This document shows, one piece after another, positions 26,872 to 34,211 of a DNA stretch of 64,000 bases (within the stretch, counting starts at the first letter, position 1; the number at the start of each line of letters is the position of its first letter). The translations under genes and the position numbers were made by a program. This stretch comes from Myxococcus qinghaiensis (GTDB lineage Bacteria > Myxococcota > Myxococcia > Myxococcales > Myxococcaceae). The notes beneath the pieces are model-generated. The model ran no database searches, was not told the DNA's origin, and worked only from the letters and a program-made list of their open reading frames with translations. The stretch is taken from NCBI RefSeq assembly GCF_024198215.1, contig NZ_JAKCFA010000003.1, positions 434,001-498,000 on the forward strand, read 5' to 3'.

Positions 26872-27603
26872 TCACCGGGGTGCGTGTGAGTCCTCTCCTT
26901 CCGCGCCCCGTGCGAGCAGGGCCGGAAGGACTCGCAACACGTCGTGCCGGTCCACCACCTGCCATCCATGGCGCGCCGCGAGTCCCGCCAGTTGCCGGGT
27001 GGGCTCGAAGGCCACGGGAAGCCCCACCAGTTGGAAGACTTCCGCGTCAGAGGCGGAGTTGCCCATGGCGAATGAACCCGACAGACAGACCTGGTGCAGC
27101 ACCTCCAGCTCCCGGAGGATGCTCGGCTTGCCTCCCAGCAGCCCCGGCCCCTGGAGCACGCGTCCGGTGTAGCGACTGTTCCGGATGTCCAGGACGGCGG
27201 CGCGATAGACATCGATGCCCAGCTCGTGGGCCACCAGGTGGACCAGCTCGATGGGACCACCGGAGATCAGCGCCACCAGGAATCCGTTCGACTTCAACAT
27301 CCTCACGAGTGGACGCACGAAGCCGAACAGCCGACCCCGGGCCTGAGCCCAGACATCCTCCGCCGTGCGCTCCACGGTGGGGACCGCCACCCCCGCGACC
27401 ACGCGGCCCAGGCTCTGATAGACCTCCGCCAGCGTCGTGTAGAAATCCGGGTCACCGGCGTGGTGTCGCGCCACCATGGACACGAACTCCTGCCCCAATT
27501 CGGCCTCACAAGCGCCTCGCGCCACCATTTCCCGCACCAACAGCAGGCCGAGGGTGTCTGGCGTCAGCGTCCCATCCAGGTCGAGCACCGCGAGCCTTCT
27601 CAT
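26872..27603 (-). CDS. HAD-superfamily IB phosphatase (SerB-like)
   Basis: 243 residues from ATG 27603; a longer frame upstream lacks a ribosome site. HAD motifs: VLDLDGTLTP (nucleophile Asp at residue 8), LISGGPIELVH (motif II), GKPSILRELE lysine, and MGNSASDAEVFQLVG (motif III/IV). The four-helix cap inserted after motif I (about 20-95) matches the phosphoserine phosphatase-like IB group. Such enzymes act on phosphoserine, phosphocholine/ethanolamine or glycerol phosphates; the substrate cannot be decided here. Single gene, convergent with the glycosyltransferase 30 bp away. Confidence 0.85.
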   Translation of the reverse strand: MRRLAVLDLDGTLTPDTLGLLLVREMVARGACEAELGQEFVSMVARHHAGDPDFYTTLAEVYQSLGRVVAGVAVPTVERTAEDVWAQARGRLFGFVRPLVRMLKSNGFLVALISGGPIELVHLVAHELGIDVYRAAVLDIRNSRYTGRVLQGPGLLGGKPSILRELEVLHQVCLSGSFAMGNSASDAEVFQLVGLPVAFEPTRQLAGLAARHGWQVVDRHDVLRVLPALLARGAEGEDSHAPR

Positions 27604-27950
27604 ATCAAACCTTTCATGGCGACCCAGGCTTCCGGCCAGAAGCGCCCGCGGCACGCGCTCAGGGGTTTGACGAAGGTGCCCATGGTTTTGGATGTCAGCT
27701 CGAAAGGCCTCATGTCTGGCAATGAACGGCGGGAGCAGGAAGCACCCGCGCCGGGTTGGCGAGTCATCACGAGGCCACGCCGCTGAGCCTGGCCGTCGGC
27801 CGCCAACAGTCCGGGCGCGTCGCCCACTGGATGGACTCCACCGTCCCCCGGGCGGGGCCACCGGGCGACCCTGGATGCGGCCGCGTTGCCGACGCCCGGC
27901 CCCCCGCCCACCTTCGGCGAGAAGGGCTCACGCCCCGGGGGGACTTCCAC
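27604..27950. other. Divergent intergenic region, no gene seen
   Basis: 347 bp between the HAD phosphatase and the His-rich lipoprotein genes. A TTGACG near 27667 could be a -35 toward the lipoprotein, but no good -10 follows. The frame open through this region toward the lipoprotein lacks a ribosome site and a plausible N-terminus. Confidence 0.45.
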
Positions 27951-28658
27951 ATGCATCTGTCCAAGCTTCCGTCGATTCTCGCCGTGTCCGCGGCGCTCTG
28001 CTTCTCCATCGGCTGCTCCAAGCGGGGCTCGCAATCCCAGGGCGCCGAGCCACAGGCCAGCACCCAGCCGCCGCCCACCCCGCCGCCGCCCACCCCGCCG
28101 TCGCCACCGGCCACCGCGGAGGCAGTGCCTCCCGACATGGGGCCGCAGCCTCCCCCGCCGGATGGCAAGCACCACGGCAAGCACCACGGCAAGCACCACA
28201 AGGGCGTCTCCGAGGCCAACTGCCCCATGTCCGTCACGGGCGCGGTGGCCCGGGCGCAGGACGTGCCCGAGGGCGTGGCGCTCATCATCAGCACGCCGGA
28301 GCCGACGCAGGTGGCGGAGCTTCAGCAGCGCAGCCGGGCCATGCTCCACCAGCAGGCGGAGAGCACCCAGCGCGCGCAGCAGGAGACGCCCATGCAGGAG
28401 GCACAGCGCGAGGACCTGGGGGACAGCCCGCTGGAGGAGCAGGACGGCCTGGACGACACCGGCATGGGTGGCTCCGGCATGGCGGGCGCGCCGACGATGC
28501 CCTCCAGCGCGAGCGTCCAGGACACGCCGGATGGCGTCATCATCGTCTACACCGCGATGGACCCGACGAAGCAGAAGCAGCTGAGCAGCGAGGTCCACAA
28601 GACGGCGGACCAGATGAAGCCCGGCGAGTGCCCGGGGATGAGTCCCGACATGCCCTGA
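27951..28658 (+). CDS. Pro- and His-rich predicted lipoprotein
   Basis: 235 residues from ATG 27951 with GGGGGGA about 6 nt upstream. Signal peptide ends in a lipobox (CFSIGC, Cys about 22). A proline-rich stretch (PPPTPPPPTPPSPP) leads to GKHHGKHHGKHHKG (about residues 72-85), encoded by three exact 12-bp repeats. Then two similar segments: ANCPMSVTGAVARAQDVPEGVALIISTPEP and SASVQDTPDGVIIVYTAMDP, both of form (Q/R)DxPxGVxxxxT, suggesting an internal duplication. The His cluster could bind metal. I do not recognise the family. Convergent with the tetR gene 7 bp away. Confidence 0.75.
   Translation: MHLSKLPSILAVSAALCFSIGCSKRGSQSQGAEPQASTQPPPTPPPPTPPSPPATAEAVPPDMGPQPPPPDGKHHGKHHGKHHKGVSEANCPMSVTGAVARAQDVPEGVALIISTPEPTQVAELQQRSRAMLHQQAESTQRAQQETPMQEAQREDLGDSPLEEQDGLDDTGMGGSGMAGAPTMPSSASVQDTPDGVIIVYTAMDPTKQKQLSSEVHKTADQMKPGECPGMSPDMP
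28164..28199 (+). repeat. Three exact 12-bp tandem repeats (GGCAAGCACCAC)
   Basis: GGCAAGCACCAC at 28164, 28176 and 28188, coding for three GKHH units in the lipoprotein. Exact identity at third codon positions points to recent slippage expansion, so copy number may vary between strains. Confidence 0.85.
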
Positions 28659-28665
28659 GCGCGCG

Positions 28666-29280
28666 TCAGCCCGCGCTCCCCGACGATGGGCTCGGGGGGC
28701 GCAGGGCCGCCAGCGCGTAGTCCACCACCGTGTCCGCGTACTCGCGCGTGAGCGGCGCGGTGCGCAGCAGCCAGCGGTGGAACAGCGGACCGAACAGCAG
28801 CTCGACGGCGACGTCCAGGTCCACGCCTCGCGCCACCTGTCCCGCCCGCTGCGCGGACCGCAGCCGCTCCTTCGTCACCTCCAGGTTCGGCCGCAGCAGC
28901 GTGTCCACGAACTGCTTGGCGAGCACCGGGTCCATCTGCGACTCGGCGGTGAGCGCGCGGGAGGGCACCTCGAAGCGCGGCTCGCACAGCTCGACGACGG
29001 TGGCGCGCAGCACCGCCTTCAGGTCCACCGAGACGTCTCCGGTGTCGGGCAGGGCCGCCACTCCGCCCGCCAGCGCGGCGAAGGCATCCAGCACCAGCGC
29101 GCCCTTGTGGGGCCACCACCGGTAGATGGTCTGCTTGCCCACGCCCGCCCGGGCCGCGATGGCCTCGATGGTCAGCCGCGCGTAGCCCATCTCTCCCACC
29201 AGCTCCACCACCGCCTTCAGGATGGCCTGGTGCGAACGCCCGCTGCGCCGGGACTCATCTGGCTTCTTCGCGTCACTCAT
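28666..29280 (-). CDS. TetR-family repressor
   Basis: 204 residues from ATG 29280. The N-terminal helix-turn-helix is clear: HQAILKAVVELVGEMGYARLTIEAIAARAGVGKQTIYRWWPHKGALVL (about 17-64, AGVGKQTIYRWW being the recognition region). The C-terminal ligand domain (TVVELCEPRFEVPSRALTAESQMDPVLAKQF and beyond) resembles the group often annotated TetR_C_11/33, whose ligands are unknown. It is divergent from a macrolide-type glycosyltransferase, and two similar 21-bp palindromes lie between them, so it probably represses both its own gene and the transferase. Confidence 0.9.
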   Translation of the reverse strand: MSDAKKPDESRRSGRSHQAILKAVVELVGEMGYARLTIEAIAARAGVGKQTIYRWWPHKGALVLDAFAALAGGVAALPDTGDVSVDLKAVLRATVVELCEPRFEVPSRALTAESQMDPVLAKQFVDTLLRPNLEVTKERLRSAQRAGQVARGVDLDVAVELLFGPLFHRWLLRTAPLTREYADTVVDYALAALRPPSPSSGSAG

Positions 29281-29288
29281 CGCCCGGT

Positions 29289-29316
29289 ACGCTAGCGGGA
29301 CTCCGACGACACGCAA
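29289..29316 (-). promoter_or_regulatory. Possible promoter of the tetR gene
   Basis: Minus strand TTGCGT (29316-29311), 16-bp spacer, TAGCGT (29294-29289), 9 bp from the tetR ATG. The -35 is inside the first operator copy (29305-29325). A leader this short would make the mRNA nearly leaderless; weak support. Confidence 0.3.
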
Positions 29317-29325
29317 CGTCTCGTC
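29305..29325. promoter_or_regulatory. Operator copy 1 of TetR protein (imperfect 21-bp palindrome)
   Basis: Arms GACGACACG (29305-29313) and CGTCTCGTC (29317-29325) around CAA; 8 of 9 arm positions pair. It matches operator copy 2 at 17 of 21 positions. It lies 25 bp upstream of the tetR start and directly abuts a TTGACA hexamer (29326-29331) facing the glycosyltransferase. Confidence 0.7.
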
Positions 29326-29331
29326 TTGACA
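29326..29331 (+). promoter_or_regulatory. Consensus -35 hexamer toward the glycosyltransferase
   Basis: TTGACA between the two operators. At 16-18 bp downstream the sequence (around CACGGT) is a poor -10, so activity may need another factor or another spacing. Position between the palindromes suits repression by the TetR protein. Confidence 0.4.
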
Positions 29332-29360
29332 ATGTCGCGCGGCCTCTCCACGGTGGCCAT

Positions 29361-29381
29361 GACGAGACGGTCCGTCTCGTC
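29361..29381. promoter_or_regulatory. Operator copy 2 of TetR protein (perfect 10-1-10 palindrome)
   Basis: GACGAGACGG (29361-29370), a central T, then the exact reverse complement CCGTCTCGTC (29372-29381). Centre-to-centre distance to copy 1 is 56 bp. It sits 25 bp upstream of the glycosyltransferase ATG, between its promoter region and ribosome site. Confidence 0.8.
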
Positions 29382-29406
29382 TCTATTCCTGCCTCAGGAG
29401 GACGCC

Positions 29407-30606
29407 ATGCGTCGTCGCGCCCATATCGCCATGGTCAGCATTCCCGCCCACGGCCACGTGAATCCGAGCCTGGAGGTCATCCGGGAGCTGGTGGCGCGAG
29501 GCCACCGCGTCACCTACGCGAATGATGCGTCCTTCGCGGAGCGCATCGTCGAGACGGGGGCGGAGCTGGTGCCCTACCCGTCCACGCTGCCGCGCGAAGG
29601 TGTCGCGGACCGGAGCTGGCCGGAGGACACCATCGGCCAGCTCTCCGTGTTCCTCGACGACGCCATCGCCCTGCTGCCGAGGCTCCGCGCCGTCTACGAG
29701 CAGGACAAGCCGGACCTCTTCCTCTACGACATCGCGGGCTATGTCGCGCGCATCCTCGCGGAGAACTGGGGGCGACCGGCCATCTCGCTCTCACCCACCT
29801 TCGTCGCGTGGGAGGGCTACACCGAGGAGATGGCGCCGATGATGGAGTCGCTGCGAGCGGCTCCCGGCGGCGCCGAGTACTACCGGCGGTTCTCGTCGTG
29901 GCTCGCGGAGTGCGGAGTGGCGGAGACGGAGTCCACGCTCTTCGTGGGGCTGCCACCGCGCTCGCTCGTGCTCATCCCCCGGGCGATGCAGCCGCAGGCG
30001 GACCGCGTGGACACGAAGCGCTACACCTTCGTGGGCCCCTGCTTCGACGAGCGTCCCCTGCAGGGCACGTGGAAGCGCCCCGAGGGCGTCGAGAAGGTGC
30101 TGCTCATCTCGCTCGGCTCCACCTTCACGAACCAGCCGGCCTTCTATCGCCACTGCATGGCGGCCTTCGGAGACCTGCCGGGCTGGCACGTGGTGCTGAA
30201 CATCGGCCGGCACGTCGAGCGCGCGGAGCTCGGGGAGATTCCCCGCAACTTCGAGGTGCACCCGTGGATACCGCAGCTCTCGGTGGTGAAGCAGTCGGAC
30301 GCCTTCATCACCCACGCGGGCATGGGCAGCACGCAGGAGGCCCTGTGGTGCGGCACGCCCATGATTGCCGTGCCCCAGGCCACGGACCAGTTCACCAACG
30401 CGGACCGCATCGTCGAGCTCGGTGTCGGCGTGCGACTCGACACGGAGAAGGCCACCGCGGAGGCGCTGCGCGAGGCGCTCCACCGCATCACCACGGACCC
30501 GAACGTCGCCCGACGGGTGGCCGCGATTCGTGACGAGCTGCGAGACGAGGGAGGCGTGAAGCGCGCCGCGGACCTCATCGAGCAGGCACTTCCTCCCCAC
30601 GACTGA
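29407..30606 (+). CDS. Macrolide-type (MGT/UGT) glycosyltransferase
   Basis: GT1-family GT-B enzyme, probably transferring glucose from UDP-glucose to a small hydrophobic molecule; relatives inactivate macrolides (OleD, MGT). 399 residues from ATG 29407 with CAGGAGG upstream; earlier in-frame ATG at 29326 would include the operator. N-terminal HIAMVSIPAHGHVNPSLEVIRELVARGHRV contains the acceptor-domain His (about residue 17). The donor-binding signature is HAGMGSTQEALWCGTPMIAVP followed by QATDQFTNADRI (about 302-334), where D-Q closes the UGT motif. Control by the divergent TetR suggests induction by an antibiotic or metabolite substrate, possibly self-protection. Confidence 0.9.
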   Translation: MRRRAHIAMVSIPAHGHVNPSLEVIRELVARGHRVTYANDASFAERIVETGAELVPYPSTLPREGVADRSWPEDTIGQLSVFLDDAIALLPRLRAVYEQDKPDLFLYDIAGYVARILAENWGRPAISLSPTFVAWEGYTEEMAPMMESLRAAPGGAEYYRRFSSWLAECGVAETESTLFVGLPPRSLVLIPRAMQPQADRVDTKRYTFVGPCFDERPLQGTWKRPEGVEKVLLISLGSTFTNQPAFYRHCMAAFGDLPGWHVVLNIGRHVERAELGEIPRNFEVHPWIPQLSVVKQSDAFITHAGMGSTQEALWCGTPMIAVPQATDQFTNADRIVELGVGVRLDTEKATAEALREALHRITTDPNVARRVAAIRDELRDEGGVKRAADLIEQALPPHD

Positions 30607-30910
30607 GGAGCGAGCGCCCCCGTGCGAACACACGGCCCCGCCGGCCGCGCAGTCCGGGCCAGAGGTGTCCCACGGGAACATCGCCGAGAACTCCACCAGC
30701 AGGCCAATCTCCTCAGGAACCAACTGGCCGAGCCCGGAGTCACCCAGGTCCTCTCGCGACAAGATGTGACGGCGCGACAGTCCTTTGTCGACGACTGGGA
30801 GACGATTCAGGCCCGGCTCGGTGCAGTAGGTGGCCCGAGCCTTCCTCTATTGGGCTGCACGGGTCTGGTGGACGTGTCGCTCGATTGGGGATGGTAGCCT
30901 TTCGGGCCTC
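30607..30910. other. Intergenic region, no confident gene
   Basis: 304 bp between the glycosyltransferase and the NRAMP-like gene. One plus-strand frame (30622-30897) contains a stretch that looks protein-like (QQANLLRNQLAEPGV, about 30690-30735) but has no ribosome site or family signature; it might be a decayed gene fragment. No clear promoter found. Confidence 0.4.
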
Positions 30911-32194
30911 ATGGAAAGCCCGGCTCCCTCCTCCGCGCAGTCCGTCGCCTCCACCAGGCCCGGGCTGATGGCTCGCTTCGGGCCCGGCATCCTCGTCGCC
31001 GCCACGGGCGTGGGCGCGGGTGACCTGCTCACTGCCAGCCTGGGAGGCTCCGCGGTGGGCGTGGCCATCCTCTGGGCCGCCGTCGTGGGCTCGGTGCTCA
31101 AGGGCTTCCTCAACGAGGGCGTCGCGCGCTGGCAGCTCGCCACCGGCACCACCGTGCTGGAGGGCTGGGCGCGGCTGGGCCCGTGGCTGCGCAACGTCTT
31201 CTTCGTCTACCTGCTGGGCTGGAGCTTCTTCACGGGCGGCGCGCTCATCTCCGCGTGCGGCGCGGCGGGAGATGCGCTGTGGCCCCTCGGTGGAGACCCG
31301 GAGACGTCACGACGCATCTGGGGCGTGGTCCACTCGCTCGTGGGGCTGGCGCTCGTCGGGCTCGGGGGTTTCCGCCTCTTCGAGAAGCTGATGGCGGCCT
31401 GCATCGCGCTGATGTTCGGCGCGGTCCTCTTCGCCGCCGTGGGTTCGCAACCGGACTGGGCCGCCGCCGCGCGCGGGCTCGTGATTCCCTCCCTGCCCGA
31501 CAAGGGCACCGTGTGGGTGCTGGGCCTCCTGGGTGGCGTGGGCGGCACGGTGACGATGCTCTCGTATGGCTACTGGATTCGAGAGAAGGGCCGCGAGGGA
31601 TTTCAGGGCCTGAAGACGTGTCAGGCGGACCTCGCCGTGGGCTACGCGCTCACGGGGATGTTCGGCGCGGCCATGGTCATCATCGGCTCGACGCTGCGCC
31701 TGGAGGGCAGCGGCCTGAAGGTGGCGTCGCTGCTCGCCACGCGACTGGAGGCGGCCATCGGCCCCGCCGGCTACTGGGTGTTCCTCGCGGGCTTCTGGGG
31801 CGCGGTCTTCTCCAGCCTGCTGGGCGTCTGGGAAGGCATCCCCTACCTCTTCGCGGACTTCCTGCGCATCCACCGCAAGGGCACGCCGGGGCCCGCCGTG
31901 GACCTGCGCAAGACTCGCGCGTGGCGGCTGTACCTGGTGGCGCTCGCCATCGTCCCGCTGCCCATGCTCTGGGCACCGCTCCAGCGCGCGCAGCTCGCCT
32001 ACGCCATCGTCGGCGCGCTGTTCATGCCGCTGCTCGCCGCCACCCTGCTGTGGATGAACAACCGACGCGCCTGGGTGGGCGCCCTGCGCAATGGCTGGCT
32101 CACCAACGCCGCGCTCGTCGCCACCCTGCTCCTCTTCCTCGCCGTCGGTCTCCAGGAGGCACTCGACGCACTGCGCAAGCTGCGCGGGCCTTGA
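30911..32194 (+). CDS. NRAMP-superfamily transporter with altered metal-site motifs
   Basis: Polytopic membrane protein of 427 residues (ATG 30911) with about eleven hydrophobic segments. The N-terminal helix reads FGPGILVAATGVGAGDLLTASLGG, clearly homologous to NRAMP helix 1, and LSYGYWIREKGREG with CQADLAVGYALTGMF matches the helix 6/7 area. But the metal-binding DPGN of helix 1 is GAGD, and helix 6 has TVTMLSYGYW instead of the MPHN-type motif. It therefore belongs to the divergent NRAMP-related group; substrate may be Mg2+, another ion or something else. The gene stands alone. Confidence 0.85.
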   Translation: MESPAPSSAQSVASTRPGLMARFGPGILVAATGVGAGDLLTASLGGSAVGVAILWAAVVGSVLKGFLNEGVARWQLATGTTVLEGWARLGPWLRNVFFVYLLGWSFFTGGALISACGAAGDALWPLGGDPETSRRIWGVVHSLVGLALVGLGGFRLFEKLMAACIALMFGAVLFAAVGSQPDWAAAARGLVIPSLPDKGTVWVLGLLGGVGGTVTMLSYGYWIREKGREGFQGLKTCQADLAVGYALTGMFGAAMVIIGSTLRLEGSGLKVASLLATRLEAAIGPAGYWVFLAGFWGAVFSSLLGVWEGIPYLFADFLRIHRKGTPGPAVDLRKTRAWRLYLVALAIVPLPMLWAPLQRAQLAYAIVGALFMPLLAATLLWMNNRRAWVGALRNGWLTNAALVATLLLFLAVGLQEALDALRKLRGP

Positions 32195-32357
32195 GCTTGG
32201 ACGCACGGTGGCGAGCTGGGAGCGAGGATGTGAACTGGCGGTCGTTGCGTCCGCTGGAGGGTGCACGAGCGGACGGCATGGCCTCCCCGAAGCACGAGGC
32301 TCGAAGTAGGCTGAGCGGTGCTGACGGTCGTTCTTCCACGCCCCTCAGGAGGGACAC

Positions 32358-32954
32358 ATGAAGCGCTGGAGTACGTTGCTCACGGTGGCGGCGCTGTGCG
32401 CGGGTTGTCAGAACGGCGGCAAGGACGACCGGCCCACACGCGCGCAGATTCGCAAGACGGGACCCGCGACGATGGAGGTCATTCCCTCCGCCGGGCAGCT
32501 CCCCTACTGCATGCTCTACACGGTGTCCCAGAAGGGTGTCATCCGCCAGCTCACGCTGACGCGGGAGAACCGCTCCATCCGCTGCGACTCGAACAAGCCT
32601 GTCGCCAACACCAGCTTCCGCGTCCCCACGCAGGAAGGAAAGGTGAAGGTCTACATCTTCTTCTCCGACGACCGCATCCCCGCGGGCCCCGTCGCGCAGC
32701 AGCTCTATGACTTGCGCGGCCAGGACCGCATCAACGCGATGGACCTGCGCCTGCCCGGACGCGTCTACGTGGAGACGCTGGACTTCTCGCCCGAGGAAGG
32801 CGCCGCGGAGATGACCGGCGCGGTGGTGGGCTCGCACGGCGAAGTCACCGACGGGGGCCCTGCTTCCGCGAGCGACACGGACCTGGGCGCCACGGTGCTC
32901 GGAGACGGCGGCACCACCGGCGCACTGCCGGCGGCCTCGGACGAAGGCACCTGA
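32358..32954 (+). CDS. Predicted lipoprotein of unknown function
   Basis: 198 residues from ATG 32358 with a strong AGGAGGGAC ribosome site. Signal peptide with lipobox AALCAGC (Cys 17). Mature part: a polar linker, then a compact domain with two cysteines (LPYCMLYTVSQKGVIRQLTL ... SIRCDSNKPV) that could form a disulfide, and KVKVYIFFSDDRIPAGPVAQQLYDL. The tail from about residue 145 is low-complexity Gly/Ala/Asp/Thr. Likely an envelope lipoprotein; family not recognised. A hairpin at 32970-32987 follows its stop. Confidence 0.75.
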   Translation: MKRWSTLLTVAALCAGCQNGGKDDRPTRAQIRKTGPATMEVIPSAGQLPYCMLYTVSQKGVIRQLTLTRENRSIRCDSNKPVANTSFRVPTQEGKVKVYIFFSDDRIPAGPVAQQLYDLRGQDRINAMDLRLPGRVYVETLDFSPEEGAAEMTGAVVGSHGEVTDGGPASASDTDLGATVLGDGGTTGALPAASDEGT

Positions 32955-32969
32955 GTCCGTCATCCCCGA

Positions 32970-32987
32970 GGGAGGCGCTCGCCTCCC
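32970..32987. terminator. Hairpin shared by two convergent genes
   Basis: GGGAGGC - 4-nt loop - GCCTCCC, with an outer CCC/GGG extension, placed between the lipoprotein stop and the alcohol dehydrogenase stop. No T-run follows on either strand, so it may be a weak or Rho-assisted bidirectional terminator. Confidence 0.5.
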
Positions 32988-33003
32988 CCGGGACGAAGCC
33001 GCG

Positions 33004-34188
33004 TCACCAGGCCTCGCGGGCCATGGCCAGCAGGTCGGCCTCCGTCACCTTGCGCGGGTTGCTCAGGTGCGAGGCGTCCAGGAAGGCCTTGTCGGCGATT
33101 CTCGGCAGGTCCTCTTCCTTGACGCCCACGTCGCGAAGCCGCGCGGGGATGCCGATGGCCGCGTTGAGCTTGCGCACCCGGTCGATGGCGTTGCTCGCGA
33201 GCACGTCCTCCCGGGCGTTGGTGGTGTCGCCCATCGCCACGGCCACGCGCGCCAGCCGCGTCGTGCTGGAGGCGCGGTTGAACTCCATCACCACGGGCAG
33301 CACGACGGCGTTGGCCAGGCCATGGTGCACGCCGGCGATGGGCGTCAGCGCATGCGCCAGCGCGTGGCACGCGCCCAGGCCCTTCTGGAAGGCCATGGCG
33401 CCCTGCATCGCCGCAATCATCATGTCCGTGCGCGCCGCCAGGTCCTTGCCCTCGCGCACCGCCGTCACCAGCGAGCGACTCACGCGCTGGATGCCGTCGA
33501 TGGCCACCGCGTCCGCCAGCGGGTGGAAGCCATTGGCCAGGTACGCCTCCAGGCAGTGCGTGAAGGCATCCATGCCCGTGGCTGCGGTGACGCCGGGAGG
33601 AAGCCCCAGCGTCAGCTCCGGGTCGACGATGGCGGCGCGAGGCAGCAGGGCCGGGCTGAAAATCACCGTCTTGCGCCCCGTGTCCGCCAGCGTCACCACG
33701 CCGGAGCGGCCCACCTCCGAGCCCGTACCCGCCGTCGTCGGGATGGCGATGAGCGGAGGCAGGTCGTCCTTCACGTACTGGTCGCCGCCCTTGGCGTCGT
33801 CGTAGCGGCTGAGCGGAGGCTCGTGGGTGGTGAGCAACTGCACCAGCTTGCCCGCGTCCAGCGCGCTGCCGCCGCCCAGGGCGATGAGCCCGTCGCACTT
33901 GTGGTGGCGATAGGTCTCCAGGCCCGCGAAGACGTCCTTCTCGGTGGGGTTGGGCTCCACGCCGTCGAAGACGGCGCACTCCAAGCCCGCCGTCTTCAGC
34001 ACCTCAAGCACGCGGGAGGCGAGCCCCGCCTTCACCACGCCCGCGTCCGTCACCAGCAGCGGGCGCTTCATGTTCAAGCGCTGAGCCTGGGCGGGCAGTC
34101 GCTGGAGCGCGCCGGCGCCCAGGACGATGCGGGTGGGCCACGCCATCTCGGTGATACGGGGCTCAGCGGGAATGTCGAACGGCTTCAT
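33004..34188 (-). CDS. Iron-containing (type III) alcohol dehydrogenase
   Basis: NAD(P)H-dependent alcohol/aldehyde oxidoreductase of the Fe-ADH family. 394 residues from ATG 34188, chosen for GGGAGGA 8 nt upstream; ATG 34212, overlapping the glutamine-synthetase-like stop as TGATG, would add eight residues and is a real alternative. Motifs: GGGSALDAGK (about 97-106), IPTTAGTGSEVG, and the metal-binding region MDAFTHCLEAYLANGFHPLAD followed by AGVHHGLANAVVLP. The C-terminus KVTEADLLAMAREAW is typical. Third gene of the ALDH - ligase - ADH operon; it may interconvert an aldehyde and alcohol in the same pathway. Confidence 0.92.
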   Translation of the reverse strand: MKPFDIPAEPRITEMAWPTRIVLGAGALQRLPAQAQRLNMKRPLLVTDAGVVKAGLASRVLEVLKTAGLECAVFDGVEPNPTEKDVFAGLETYRHHKCDGLIALGGGSALDAGKLVQLLTTHEPPLSRYDDAKGGDQYVKDDLPPLIAIPTTAGTGSEVGRSGVVTLADTGRKTVIFSPALLPRAAIVDPELTLGLPPGVTAATGMDAFTHCLEAYLANGFHPLADAVAIDGIQRVSRSLVTAVREGKDLAARTDMMIAAMQGAMAFQKGLGACHALAHALTPIAGVHHGLANAVVLPVVMEFNRASSTTRLARVAVAMGDTTNAREDVLASNAIDRVRKLNAAIGIPARLRDVGVKEEDLPRIADKAFLDASHLSNPRKVTEADLLAMAREAW

Positions 34189-34211
34189 CGCGGGTTCCTC
34201 CCTCGGGCTCA

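Noticed and set aside
30622-30897. 91-residue frame between the glycosyltransferase and NRAMP-like genes
   Set aside because: Middle looks protein-like, but there is no start signal, no family signature and no neighbour support; at most a remnant.
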